Positions 27,096-36,049 of a DNA stretch of 64,000 nt are shown in pieces. The translations under genes were made by a program, and so were the position numbers. This DNA comes from Flavobacterium sp. ACN2 (lineage in GTDB: Bacteria; Bacteroidota; Bacteroidia; Flavobacteriales; Flavobacteriaceae), in assembly GCF_002303885.1 (NCBI RefSeq), contig NZ_MRCM01000013.1, positions 62,001 through 126,000 of the forward strand, written 5' to 3'. The notes below the pieces were generated by a model that did no database searches, was not told the DNA's origin, and worked only from the letters and a program-made list of their open reading frames with translations. Each line of letters starts with the position of its first letter. Within the stretch, counting starts at the first letter, position 1.

Positions 27096-27456
27096 AAATT
27101 TCTACATTAACATTTTTTGGCAAACAAGCCACTTGAACCGTTTCACGAGCTGGAGCGGTTTTTTCGTTAAAATAAGAACCGTAAACCGTGTTTATTGCTC
27201 CAAAGTTATTCATGTCCATGATGAAAATAGTTGACTTAACAACATTTTCAAATGTCATACCTGCAGCTTCAAGAATAGCGGCAATGTTTTGCATCACTTG
27301 ATGGGTTTCATCATTAATATTGTCTGTAATCAATTCTCCTGACTCTGGATTGATTGCAATTTGTCCAGAAGCATAAAGTGTGTTTCCAGATAATACGGCT
27401 TGATTATACGGTCCGATTGGAGCCGGAGCTTTCTCGGTGAAAATGATCTTTTTCAT
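27076..27456 (-). CDS. ridA: RidA family enamine/imine deaminase
   Basis: A 126-residue protein with the hallmark start IIFTEKAPAPIGPYNQAV, the YASGQI segment and the conserved Arg in ARETVQVACLP. RidA hydrolyses reactive 2-aminoacrylate and related imines. It is convergent with mgsA (20-bp overlap of coding ends) and is downstream of lptD on the minus strand (28-bp gap). Confidence 0.95.
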   Translation of the reverse strand: MKKIIFTEKAPAPIGPYNQAVLSGNTLYASGQIAINPESGELITDNINDETHQVMQNIAAILEAAGMTFENVVKSTIFIMDMNNFGAINTVYGSYFNEKTAPARETVQVACLPKNVNVEISIIAVQ

Positions 27457-27484
27457 AATAAAATTATTTTGATTCGAAAGTATA

Positions 27485-30136
27485 TTATCTATTTGAAACG
27501 CTTCGTTTGTTCCATTTGATATCGCTAAGCATACCAGATTTAATTCCGATGAAGAAGTTCCAGTTAGAATTTGTACCCAAAGGTTGCCAGTTAAAGGCCA
27601 TTCTCCAGCTTAATAAATCTCTTTCAAAACGGAATTGTGTAAAGGTAACTCCTTTTTGTACAAAATCGTATCCTGTAGAAACTCCAGCTTTCCATTTAGG
27701 GGTAAGATCGGTATTGATGGAAATCATAAGAGAGTTTCCAGAAATAGTGCTTTCTCGTTTGATGTTTGAATAGGTTAACGAATAGGCAAGTGTCATGTCC
27801 CACGGAACTTTAGAATTAAAGAATTCTGTAATTACATCATCTTTTTCGGGTTCATTGGCAAACTGACTGTTACGGCTGTCATTTAAGTCGGTATTGGTAC
27901 CAAATAAGTCATCGCTTCGACCTCCGTTTCGTTGACTCTGTGTGTTTTGTTCTTTTTCTTTTCCGCTTCCTTTATTTGAGAATGAGTAGTTTACAGTTAC
28001 GTTTGCACTTGTCATCCTGAATAAACTTCCGCCATTGTCAATGTTGAATTTGTCAATTTTGTTACCACCATTATCAATCGCATAAGGATCTAATGTTGCA
28101 CCAAAGTTCATATTCATTTTATTATCAAAAAACTGTGTTCCACCACTAACTAATACAGGCTGCCATCCAAATGTTGATTTTCCGTCAGCATTAAAATTAT
28201 AGCTTGTGCTAAAGTTTAAGTTGTTTAACAGCATTATTTTTTTAGGTTCTGTTTTTGTGCTGTCTCGATCTCTTACTTTAGCTTCAAAAGTATTGCTCAA
28301 AGCAAAACCAACAATGTTTGAATTGTCTTTTCCTGGCGATCCATATATTCCGCTTTCAAATCGCGTGTACTCAGAAGTAATTCTACCAGAAGCATCGACA
28401 GCATACGTATCGTAGTATTTTTCAAAACTAGGAGTATAGGCATAAGTTACACTCGGACGCATTACGTGTCGAATAGATTGGATTCTTTTATCGTCTCCAA
28501 AATTAAAAGTTCCGTAAATCGTCGTACCTAAATTAGTGCTGAAATTGTATGTTCTAAACGAGTCAAAACCATTTACAGTTTTGTTAACTGTTTGTCCTTC
28601 TGTAGGGTCATAAACTTTTTGAATCGTTTTATTTACCCATGTTTCCTGATAAGTTGTAGAAGCTCCAGCACTAAAATATTTGAAGATTTTAAAGTTCGTG
28701 CTTAACGGAATAGTCTGTTGCAACCCTAATTGCGCATCATCAAACATTTGTGGCTTGAAAAACAGCGAATCTTTGGTTTTAAAATAGTTTTTACCGCTTA
28801 CATTATACTGTAAGTTGATATTTTTAATTAATCCCTTTTTAACGCCGTTCTTTCCAACAAAAGGATAGATACGGTCAATGCTTCCTTGTAAAGACGGAAG
28901 CGTCATAATAATGTCTTCTGTTTGTGTATTTTGACTATGAGTTGCAGATAGCGCAATACGGGAACCTGGGATCGTATTAAATGTTTTATTATACGAAATA
29001 GATGAGCTTAATGTGTTATTTAAGTTCGACCCAATATTGGCTTGGTTGATTGACTGTTTGAAGTACTTACTACTACCCATGTTGACAGAAGCAGAGAAAG
29101 TAGAATTAGGGTTCGATTTTGTGTCTTTAGAATGCGACCACTGAATATTGTAGATACTTTGTTTTGAATAATCAGGATAACCGCGTTCGCTGCTAATTAA
29201 ATTTTCAAAACGAATGTTCACATTTCCTCGATACTTATATCTTGTCGCATATGCAGATTCAAATCGCATGGCGTAACTTCCGTTGGTATAATAATCACCA
29301 AGTACGGTTAAATCGTAATTATCACTTAAAGCAAAGTAGTAACCTCCATTTTGCAATGAAAATCCACGTGTATTAGAATCGTTATAACTCGGAATGATAA
29401 TACCCGATACGCTTTTTTCCTTGCTTAAAGGGAAAAAACCATAAGGTAATGCAAGCGGAGTAGGAACGTCGGCAATTACCATTTGCGTTAAGCCGGCAAC
29501 AATTTTTTTACCTGGCACAAACTTAATTCTGCTCGTTTGGAAATAGTATTCAGGATGGTCAATATCTTGAGCAGTTGTAATACGCGCACCTTTTAAAAAG
29601 TATACAGAGTCGTTTTCTTTTTTAGTAACAGAAGCCTTAATATTTAATTCGCCTTGTTTTGTTCTTGAATTATAAATTAAAGCCTTTTTTGTTTTAAAAT
29701 TAAAGCGAATAGAATCTGGTTGTACTTCACTTGAACCCTGTTTAAAGTTAGGATATTGAGTTAATACTCCTGCAGAATCTTTAATTCTTCCAGCATAAAC
29801 TTCGTCTTTTTCATAATTAAGAACAATTATGCCAGATTTTAATTCGACATCTTTGTAGTATAATTCTGCTTCATTATATAAGGTGATCAGCTTTTTTTTC
29901 TGATCAATTTTAGCATAGTCTTTTGCTTTATATCTTACTTTTCCATCCAAAAAAGTCTTTTTTGGTTTAACTGTATCTAGTTTTATGGTGTCTGTAATGG
30001 CAGGATTTTCTTTATCTGTTTGTTTTACAGCAGGTAAAGGCTTTTTTTTGTTTTTTATTTCTTGCGAGTATAAATTACCACAACCTATAGTTAGGAAAAA
30101 TGATATTAAAACGATATTAAATAAGTTTGTGTGCAA
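27485..30136 (-). CDS. lptD: LPS-assembly protein LptD
   Basis: An 883-residue outer-membrane protein when started at the TTG at 30136, which yields a clean signal peptide (HTNLFNIVLISFFLTIGCGN). The frame is open to a TTG at 30220, but that region carries a -7-like TATTTTTG box and looks non-coding. The N-terminal OstA/LptA-like beta-jellyroll (PKKTFLDGKVRYKAKDYAKI) precedes a long beta-barrel. It places lipopolysaccharide in the outer leaflet together with LptE. It is divergent from a cell-wall amidase gene; ridA follows. Confidence 0.88.
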   Translation of the reverse strand: MHTNLFNIVLISFFLTIGCGNLYSQEIKNKKKPLPAVKQTDKENPAITDTIKLDTVKPKKTFLDGKVRYKAKDYAKIDQKKKLITLYNEAELYYKDVELKSGIIVLNYEKDEVYAGRIKDSAGVLTQYPNFKQGSSEVQPDSIRFNFKTKKALIYNSRTKQGELNIKASVTKKENDSVYFLKGARITTAQDIDHPEYYFQTSRIKFVPGKKIVAGLTQMVIADVPTPLALPYGFFPLSKEKSVSGIIIPSYNDSNTRGFSLQNGGYYFALSDNYDLTVLGDYYTNGSYAMRFESAYATRYKYRGNVNIRFENLISSERGYPDYSKQSIYNIQWSHSKDTKSNPNSTFSASVNMGSSKYFKQSINQANIGSNLNNTLSSSISYNKTFNTIPGSRIALSATHSQNTQTEDIIMTLPSLQGSIDRIYPFVGKNGVKKGLIKNINLQYNVSGKNYFKTKDSLFFKPQMFDDAQLGLQQTIPLSTNFKIFKYFSAGASTTYQETWVNKTIQKVYDPTEGQTVNKTVNGFDSFRTYNFSTNLGTTIYGTFNFGDDKRIQSIRHVMRPSVTYAYTPSFEKYYDTYAVDASGRITSEYTRFESGIYGSPGKDNSNIVGFALSNTFEAKVRDRDSTKTEPKKIMLLNNLNFSTSYNFNADGKSTFGWQPVLVSGGTQFFDNKMNMNFGATLDPYAIDNGGNKIDKFNIDNGGSLFRMTSANVTVNYSFSNKGSGKEKEQNTQSQRNGGRSDDLFGTNTDLNDSRNSQFANEPEKDDVITEFFNSKVPWDMTLAYSLTYSNIKRESTISGNSLMISINTDLTPKWKAGVSTGYDFVQKGVTFTQFRFERDLLSWRMAFNWQPLGTNSNWNFFIGIKSGMLSDIKWNKRSVSNR

Positions 30137-30269
30137 AGGTTTAAATGCTATTTTTGTAAAATTATGGCTTGTTTTTTGACATGTCAAACTTACATATAAT
30201 TTTTTGGCAAAAATAATCAATTCTAAAAATTATAACAGCTGCATTTTATTAAAATTAACTTTTAGATTT

Positions 30270-31391
30270 ATGAATAGAATTAACAAATTTAAGGTAATAT
30301 TTACTTTATTTCTAATAATATCGTCCTTTTATGCTCACAGTCAGTCAAATGTGTTTAAGGTAACACTTGACGCGGGGCACGGAGATCATGACTTCGGAGC
30401 GGTTTATAGCGGACGAATTGAAAAGAATATTGCTTTAGCTATTGTTTTGAAAGTGGGGAAGATTTTAGAGCTTAATCCTAATGTTAATGTAATTTATACT
30501 CGTAAAACAGATGTTTTTATAGATTTAGTTGAAAGAGCTAATATTGCTAACCGTGCAAATTCGAACATTTTTGTTTCTATTCACTGTAATGCAAATAAAA
30601 ATACGGCTGCCGACGGAACAGAAACTTATGTAATGGGTTTAAGTAAAGTGGCCTCAAACCTTGAAGCGGCGAAAAAAGAGAACTCTGTAATTACATTAGA
30701 GAAAGACTACAAGCGTAAATATGAAGGTTTCGATCCAAATTCTCCTGAGTCGATGATTGGTATGACTTTGATGCAGGAAGAATATTTAGATAATAGTATT
30801 ACACTTGCGACTAAAATCGAGGAAAATTTTGAGAAATTAGGAAAAAAACTTCGTCACGGAGGAGTGAAGCAAGCTCCTTTTATGGTACTTCATAAAGCTT
30901 ATATGCCAAGAGTTTTGGTTGAAACAGGATTTGTATCGAATCCAACAGAAGGAAATATCCTGAATTCTGAAGAAGGTCAAGATGATATTGCAAAAGCAAT
31001 TGCAGAAGCTATTTTAAGTTATAAACGTGAATATTTTGGGACAGGAGCGGAAGCTCCTGAGAGTCGGCCCATAAGAGATACTACGCCAGCAAAACCAAAA
31101 ACAACTACTCCAGTTGCAGTAGCGAAAAATGCTCCAAAAGGAACCTTTTTTAAAGTACAGCTTATTGCAAGTATCAAAAAAACACCTTTAGAACCTAAAA
31201 ACTTTAAAGGATTGAAAAATGTAACAATGGTGTACGAAAATAATATTTATAAATATTTCTACGAAGAAACTCCAAGTTACGAAACAGCTCAAAAATATCT
31301 GCAAGAAGCTAAAGGTAAAGGATATGGCGCTGCATTTTTAGTAGCAACTAAAGATGGAGAAAAAATCAGTATTCAGGACGCGATTAAATAA
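30270..31391 (+). CDS. N-acetylmuramoyl-L-alanine amidase (Amidase_3)
   Basis: A 373-residue protein with a signal peptide (MNRINKFKVIFTLFLIISSF, cleavage after AHSQ). The amidase domain has TLDAGHGDHDFGAV (zinc His), FVSIHCNAN (zinc His) and VLVETGFVSNPTEG (zinc/catalytic Glu). The C-terminal region after a Pro/Thr-rich linker (FFKVQLIASIKKTPLEPKNF) resembles a SPOR-type peptidoglycan-binding repeat. It cleaves the amide bond between MurNAc and L-Ala in daughter-cell separation. The frame is open 22 codons further upstream, but the Met at 30270 starts the signal peptide. MlaD follows. Confidence 0.93.
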   Translation: MNRINKFKVIFTLFLIISSFYAHSQSNVFKVTLDAGHGDHDFGAVYSGRIEKNIALAIVLKVGKILELNPNVNVIYTRKTDVFIDLVERANIANRANSNIFVSIHCNANKNTAADGTETYVMGLSKVASNLEAAKKENSVITLEKDYKRKYEGFDPNSPESMIGMTLMQEEYLDNSITLATKIEENFEKLGKKLRHGGVKQAPFMVLHKAYMPRVLVETGFVSNPTEGNILNSEEGQDDIAKAIAEAILSYKREYFGTGAEAPESRPIRDTTPAKPKTTTPVAVAKNAPKGTFFKVQLIASIKKTPLEPKNFKGLKNVTMVYENNIYKYFYEETPSYETAQKYLQEAKGKGYGAAFLVATKDGEKISIQDAIK

Positions 31392-31441
31392 TAAGCGCAA
31401 GTTCGAATATTTATATTAATTTTGTACAAACACTTAGAATT

Positions 31442-32407
31442 TTGAAACTAACAAGAGAAATTAAAACGGCTATTTTAGTCATCGTATCTATTTTATTATT
31501 TATCTGGGGATATAGTTTTTTAAAAGGCAGAGATCTTTTTACTAATTATACTGTCTTATACGCTGAATATGATAATGTTGAGGATTTATCACCATCAGCT
31601 CCAGTAACACTAAATGGACTTGCAATTGGTAAAGTAAGTAAAATTACAATTGATGAAGTAACAGGTAAATTACTGGTTGAACTTCAGCTTAAAACGGATT
31701 TCCCAATTACGAAAAGCAGTACAGCGGCAATTTATTCTCCAAGTTTAATTGCAGGAAAACAAATTAAAATCATTCCGAATTTTGCTGACAAAGAATTAGC
31801 TGAAGACGGACAGAAATTGACTTCTACTGTCGAATTAGGTTTGACAGAGTCATTAGGAGGAAAAATTGAACCAATTCAGCAAAAGCTTGATAAAATGCTT
31901 TTGAATATTGACAATTTGGTTACAGGATTAAACAATACTTTAGATAAGAATACTCAAGAAAATCTAAAGAAAACAATTGCCGAATTAAGTCAGACAATGC
32001 AGCAATTTCATAAAGCGTCTGGAAGTCTTAATAATATCTTGGATACTAATAAAGGACAGATTAATGGAATGGTTACAAACTTCAATAAAATGTCTGGCAA
32101 CTTCAATAAGATTTCAGATTCATTAAATAAAGCAGATTTAGGTAAAACAGTTCGCAATTTGAACCAAACTTTAGCTAAAGTTGATGTTTTAATGAACAAC
32201 TTGAATTCTGGAAAAGGTACAGCAGGAAAAATACTTAACGATGAGGCTTTGTATAATAACCTGACTAAAACTTCAAAAGAGCTTGAATTGTTATTGCAAG
32301 ATCTTCGTCTTTATCCAACTCGTTACGTAAACGTTTCTCTTTTTGGAAAGAAAAATAAACCATACGTAGCACCAACAGAAGAAACAAACTCAACTGATAA
32401 AAAATAA
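31442..32407 (+). CDS. MlaD family (MCE) lipid-transport protein
   Basis: A 321-residue protein starting with TTG at 31442. There is one N-terminal transmembrane helix (TAILVIVSILLFIWGYSFL), an MCE domain (residues 37-115, PVTLNGLAIGKVSKI) and a long helical C-terminus rich in Asn and Lys. MCE proteins form periplasmic hexameric or tubular channels for phospholipid or sterol transfer. It has the envelope neighbours lptD and amidase. The lack of mlaE/F genes beside it means the partner ABC transporter is elsewhere. Confidence 0.88.
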   Translation: MKLTREIKTAILVIVSILLFIWGYSFLKGRDLFTNYTVLYAEYDNVEDLSPSAPVTLNGLAIGKVSKITIDEVTGKLLVELQLKTDFPITKSSTAAIYSPSLIAGKQIKIIPNFADKELAEDGQKLTSTVELGLTESLGGKIEPIQQKLDKMLLNIDNLVTGLNNTLDKNTQENLKKTIAELSQTMQQFHKASGSLNNILDTNKGQINGMVTNFNKMSGNFNKISDSLNKADLGKTVRNLNQTLAKVDVLMNNLNSGKGTAGKILNDEALYNNLTKTSKELELLLQDLRLYPTRYVNVSLFGKKNKPYVAPTEETNSTDKK

Positions 32408-32413
32408 TTATAA

Positions 32414-33751
32414 ATGAGTTATTTAGATAATATTTTATTTGCAGTACTTCTTATAGTAGGTTTCGGTTTTTTTGCAGCGAGCGTAAAAAAAATCATCCGA
32501 AATATTAATTTGGGAGTTGATGTAGATCGAAAAGATAATCCTAAAGCTCGTTGGAAAAACATGGCATTGATTGCTCTTGGGCAATCAAAAATGGTGAGAC
32601 GCCCTGTTGCAGGAATCCTTCATATTTTTGTATATGTAGGTTTCATAATAATTAATATCGAATTATTAGAGATTATTATTGATGGACTTTTTGGAACACA
32701 TAGAGTTTTTGCGCCTTATTTAGGTGTAGTCTATGATGTTTTAATTGCTTCATTTGAAATATTGGCGATACTTGTAATTATTGCTGTAGTTGCATTTTGG
32801 ATTAGAAGAAATGTAATTCGTTTGAAGCGTTTTATTAATTCTGATTTGAATGGATTTCCAAAAAGTGATGCCAATTACATTCTGTATTTTGAAACAGTTT
32901 TAATGATTCTGTTTTTATTGATGAATGCTTCAGATTTGCATTTGCAGAATGTTCCAGAAGGATATTCTCATTTTCATAAAGCAGGAAGTTATCCAATTAG
33001 TCAATTTATAGCGCCAATTTTTAATGGTACGTCTAATGAAGCAGTTGGATTGATGTTTGAAGTTTTCTGGTGGCTACATATTTTTGGTATTTTAGTTTTT
33101 ATGAACTATTTATACTTTTCAAAACACTTGCATATTCTTTTGGCTTTCCCGAATACATATTTTGCAAACTTAAAACCAGAAGGTCAATTTGATAATTTAG
33201 CTTCTGTTACAAAAGAAGTAAAATTAATGATGGATCCAAATGCTGATCCGTTTGCCGCAGCTCCAGTTGATGAGAATGCGCATCCGGCTAAATTTGGTGC
33301 GAGCGACGTTCAGGATTTAAACTGGGTTCAGTTGTTAAATGCTTATACATGTACAGAATGCGGACGTTGTACTTCTTCTTGTCCTGCAAACCAAACTGGT
33401 AAAAAATTGTCTCCACGTAAAATTATGATGGATACAAGAGATCGTTTAACTGAAGTTGGTAAAAATATTGATGCTAATAAAGGTGTGTTTGTTCCAGATA
33501 ACAAAACATTATTAAACGATTATATTACTCCAGAAGAATTATGGGCTTGTACTTCTTGTAATGCTTGTGTTGAGGAATGTCCTGTAAATATTAGTCCGTT
33601 GTCTATTATTATGGATATGCGTCGTTATTTAGTGATGGAACAAAGTGCTGCTCCAATGTCATTAAACGCAATGATGACTAATATTGAAAATAACGGTGCA
33701 CCTTGGCAGTACAGCCAGCAAGACCGTTTAAATTGGAAAAACGAGAATTAA
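32414..33751 (+). CDS. membrane Fe-S oxidoreductase subunit (4Fe-4S dicluster)
   Basis: A 445-residue protein: several transmembrane helices (about residues 5-24, 65-90, 105-130, 155-175 and 215-235) and a C-terminal ferredoxin-like domain with CTECGRCTSSCP and CTSCNACVEECP clusters. It resembles the membrane heme/Fe-S subunit of heterodisulfide-reductase-like or glycolate-oxidase-type complexes. The CCG-domain subunit is encoded next, so together they likely form a quinone-linked electron transfer unit of unknown substrate. The stop is followed at once by an 8-bp tandem array. Confidence 0.88.
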   Translation: MSYLDNILFAVLLIVGFGFFAASVKKIIRNINLGVDVDRKDNPKARWKNMALIALGQSKMVRRPVAGILHIFVYVGFIIINIELLEIIIDGLFGTHRVFAPYLGVVYDVLIASFEILAILVIIAVVAFWIRRNVIRLKRFINSDLNGFPKSDANYILYFETVLMILFLLMNASDLHLQNVPEGYSHFHKAGSYPISQFIAPIFNGTSNEAVGLMFEVFWWLHIFGILVFMNYLYFSKHLHILLAFPNTYFANLKPEGQFDNLASVTKEVKLMMDPNADPFAAAPVDENAHPAKFGASDVQDLNWVQLLNAYTCTECGRCTSSCPANQTGKKLSPRKIMMDTRDRLTEVGKNIDANKGVFVPDNKTLLNDYITPEELWACTSCNACVEECPVNISPLSIIMDMRRYLVMEQSAAPMSLNAMMTNIENNGAPWQYSQQDRLNWKNEN

Positions 33752-33799
33752 GATTTATTGTTTAATCGGTTAGTTGTTTAACCGTTTAATCGATTTTAA
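33752..33799 (+). repeat. 8-bp tandem array, locus 2 left arm
   Basis: Six octamers in register beginning on the base after the stop codon: GATTTATT, GTTTAATC, GGTTAGTT, GTTTAACC, GTTTAATC, GATTTTAA. An inverted partner array lies at 33840-33879. A perfect 15-nt inverted repeat links 33758-33772 and 33861-33875. Confidence 0.8.
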
Positions 33800-33839
33800 A
33801 ATAATATTTCGGTTTTACAGAATTGTCATTTCGCTTTTA

Positions 33840-33879
33840 GCGATTAAACAATTTCACGATTAACCGATTAAACAAAAGT
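33840..33879 (-). repeat. 8-bp tandem array, locus 2 right arm
   Basis: Five octamers on the plus strand: GCGATTAA, ACAATTTC, ACGATTAA, CCGATTAA, ACAAAAGT. Read on the minus strand they give TTAATCG-type units, so the array is the inverse of 33752-33799. It ends 7 bases before the next ATG. Confidence 0.78.
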
Positions 33880-33886
33880 GAGAGAA

Positions 33887-34678
33887 ATGTCAGAAAATTT
33901 AGTAGTACCAACAATGGCAGAAATGCTTGCCGAAGGAAAACAGCCAGAGGTTTTGTTTTGGGTAGGTTGCGCAGGAAGTTTTGATGATAGAGCAAAAAAA
34001 ATTACTAAAGCATTTGTGCGAATTTTAAATCGTACCAATGTTTCTTTTGCAGTTTTAGGTACAGAAGAGAGTTGTACTGGCGATCCTGCAAAAAGAGCTG
34101 GAAATGAATTTTTGTTTCAAATGCAAGCTATGATGAATATCGAGGTTTTGAATGCTTATGAAGCTAAAAAAATCGTTACAGCTTGTCCGCATTGTTTTAA
34201 TACATTGAAAAATGAATATCCGGAATTAGGTGGTAATTACGAAGTTATTCATCATACAGAATTCTTGAAATCATTAATTGATGATGGAAGATTAACTGTA
34301 GAAGGTGGACAATTTAAAGGTAAAAAAATTACGTTCCACGATCCTTGTTATTTAGGTAGAGCCAATAAAGTTTACGAGGCACCGAGAGATTTAATTCAGA
34401 AATTGGACGTTGAATTAGTTGAAATGAAACGTTCTAAAGCAAATGGATTATGCTGTGGAGCAGGTGGAGCACAAATGTTTAAAGATGCTGAACCTGGAAA
34501 CAAAGAAGTAAATGTTCTTCGTACAGAAGATGCATTAGAAGTAAAACCAGATATTATTGCTGCGGGTTGTCCGTTCTGTAATACAATGTTAACCGATGGT
34601 ATCAAACATCAGGAAAAAGAAGGACAGGTTAAAGTTCTGGATATTGCTGAGTTAATTGCAAATGCACAGGATTTGTAA
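33887..34678 (+). CDS. CCG-domain (Fe-S)-binding protein
   Basis: A 263-residue soluble subunit with two cysteine-rich (CCG) domains. The first has the FWVGCAGS, SCTGDPAKR and ACPHCFNT segments; the second has FHDPCYLGR, LCCGAGGAQMF and GCPFCNTML. CCG domains bind noncubane or 4Fe-4S clusters in heterodisulfide reductases, lactate/glycolate oxidases and related systems. The ATG at 33887 is preferred over GTG 33878. It pairs with the dicluster membrane protein despite a 135-bp gap filled with tandem arrays. Confidence 0.9.
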   Translation: MSENLVVPTMAEMLAEGKQPEVLFWVGCAGSFDDRAKKITKAFVRILNRTNVSFAVLGTEESCTGDPAKRAGNEFLFQMQAMMNIEVLNAYEAKKIVTACPHCFNTLKNEYPELGGNYEVIHHTEFLKSLIDDGRLTVEGGQFKGKKITFHDPCYLGRANKVYEAPRDLIQKLDVELVEMKRSKANGLCCGAGGAQMFKDAEPGNKEVNVLRTEDALEVKPDIIAAGCPFCNTMLTDGIKHQEKEGQVKVLDIAELIANAQDL

Positions 34679-34683
34679 TCTGA

Positions 34684-34715
34684 GTTGCTAAGTTACTAAG
34701 ATGCTAAGATTCTAA
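34684..34715 (+). repeat. 8-bp tandem array, locus 3 left arm
   Basis: Four octamers GTTGCTAA, GTTACTAA, GATGCTAA, GATTCTAA begin 5 bases after the stop codon. The turn to the next array is the palindrome TAAGATTGAATCTTA (34713-34727). Confidence 0.82.
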
Positions 34716-34720
34716 GATTG

Positions 34721-34764
34721 AATCTTAAAAATCTAAAATCAACAATCTAAAATCTAAAATTAAA
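34721..34764 (-). repeat. 7-bp tandem array, locus 3 right arm
   Basis: AATCTTA, then in register from 34730 AATCTAA, AATCAAC, AATCTAA, AATCTAA, AATTAAA, running up to the ATG at 34766. On the minus strand the units read TTAGATT, the inverse sense of the left arm. Confidence 0.8.
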
Positions 34765-34765
34765 A

Positions 34766-35248
34766 ATGTATATACCTTTTGAAAATTTACCAGGTGAATC
34801 TAGAGTTTGGATTTACCAGTCGAACAGAAAATTTTCTGAGGAAGAGTTTTCTGAAATCGAAACAGATTTAAAAGCTTTTGTAGAACAATGGGCTGCACAC
34901 GGCACAAGTCTAGAAGCTTCGTTTTTATTAAAATACAACCGATTTATAATATTAGCAGTAAATCAAGATGTACAGGCTGCTACAGGTTGTTCTATTGATA
35001 GTTCTGTTGAATTTATTCAAAGTTTAGAGAAAAAGTACAACGTTGATTTATTGGATAAAATGAATGTTACTTTTAAACTTGGAGAACATATTGCACATAA
35101 ACCATTAATTGATTTCAAGAAAATGGTAAAAGATAAATCAGTTTCTGAGAATACAATTGTTTTCAATAACTTGGTAAACAATATCGAAGAATTTAATGAG
35201 TCTTGGGAAGTTCCTGCAGCCGATAGCTGGCACAGCAGATTTTTCTAA
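34766..35248 (+). CDS. conserved protein of unknown function (often mis-named ABC transporter ATPase)
   Basis: A 160-residue protein with the pattern YIPFENLPGESRVWIYQSNR at the start and ADSWHSRFF at the end. It is conserved in Flavobacteriia in this position, as far as I know under the label ABC transporter ATPase. No Walker A, Walker B or signature motif is present, so that name is not supported. The GCSIDSSVEFI segment keeps one cysteine near residue 76. Linkage to the Fe-S oxidoreductase pair suggests a role in that complex or its assembly; this is inference. A strong terminator follows. Confidence 0.82.
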   Translation: MYIPFENLPGESRVWIYQSNRKFSEEEFSEIETDLKAFVEQWAAHGTSLEASFLLKYNRFIILAVNQDVQAATGCSIDSSVEFIQSLEKKYNVDLLDKMNVTFKLGEHIAHKPLIDFKKMVKDKSVSENTIVFNNLVNNIEEFNESWEVPAADSWHSRFF

Positions 35249-35267
35249 GAGAAAATATTGATAATAG

Positions 35268-35303
35268 AAAAGGCGTAAAATTTATATTTTACGCCTTTCT
35301 TTT
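35268..35303 (+). terminator. terminator after the Fe-S operon
   Basis: Stem AAAGGCGTAAAA / TTTTACGCCTTT with a T-rich tail. Confidence 0.88.
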
Positions 35304-35371
35304 TTATAGGATTATAAATGTTAATTCATTATTATTGTTTGTGTAAATTCTAAAAATATAATTTAAATTTT

Positions 35372-36019
35372 ATGAAGGAAGAAATTAAGGTTGTTGCAGG
35401 TATTTCGGCTAAATCAAGTTTGAAATGGTTGGTTATAATGATAATCGGAAATTTGTTTACGTTGATCCTTTTTTTAATCATTCTTTTTCAAAATGCTGAT
35501 TTTGCTGGCGGCGCACATGGAAATGCTTACGCTTTTTTGTCGGGATTATTTTTAAATAATATTTACGGATTTATTTTACTTGCTGGAGCTCCAGTTTTTG
35601 CTATTTTGTATTTTTTGATTGCAAATAAAGCAGCTATTCAGCAGATGATTTATCTGACTTGGAAAAATAAAGTATTTGCCAGTTATATTGATTCTAAAGT
35701 CGTCTTTCTGGTTGATAAATTAACAGCTTCAAACAATTGGTCGAGTGCGGTTTCTAATAAAGCGTTGTTGAAAATGCAACTTTTAGAAGCAAACAGAAAT
35801 GACAAAGAAAGTTCTAAAATCAAAAAGAAAGTGATTAATTATTTATTTCAAAAGATAAATCTGGATGATGTTGATTTTAGCAACAAAGATTTAAAACTAT
35901 CTGAAGTAGTTTCGGTAAAATTAAATCAATTTATTTCTGAAGCTGTTGAACCTTCATTATTGTTTTTTTGGCTGTTATTATTAATTCAAATCGTTTTGTT
36001 TGTTGCTGCGCAGTTTTAA
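35372..36019 (+). CDS. membrane protein of unknown function, 215 aa
   Basis: Three or four transmembrane helices: about residues 18-40 (LKWLVIMIIGNLFTLILFLI), 60-84 (NIYGFILLAGAPVFAILYFL) and a C-terminal one at 195-214 (LLFFWLLLLIQIVLFVAAQF). In between lies a soluble helical region with KIKKKVINYLFQKINLDDVD. No family was recognised. It has its own 5' region after a terminator and is followed by a candidate structured RNA. Confidence 0.72.
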   Translation: MKEEIKVVAGISAKSSLKWLVIMIIGNLFTLILFLIILFQNADFAGGAHGNAYAFLSGLFLNNIYGFILLAGAPVFAILYFLIANKAAIQQMIYLTWKNKVFASYIDSKVVFLVDKLTASNNWSSAVSNKALLKMQLLEANRNDKESSKIKKKVINYLFQKINLDDVDFSNKDLKLSEVVSVKLNQFISEAVEPSLLFFWLLLLIQIVLFVAAQF

Positions 36020-36049
36020 AACGGTGTTTTGAAAACAAAAGGTCTAATC

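Noticed and set aside
30137..30220. Longer LptD start at TTG 30220
   Set aside because: It would place an atypical region before the signal peptide and cover a TATTTTTG promoter-like box of the divergent gap.
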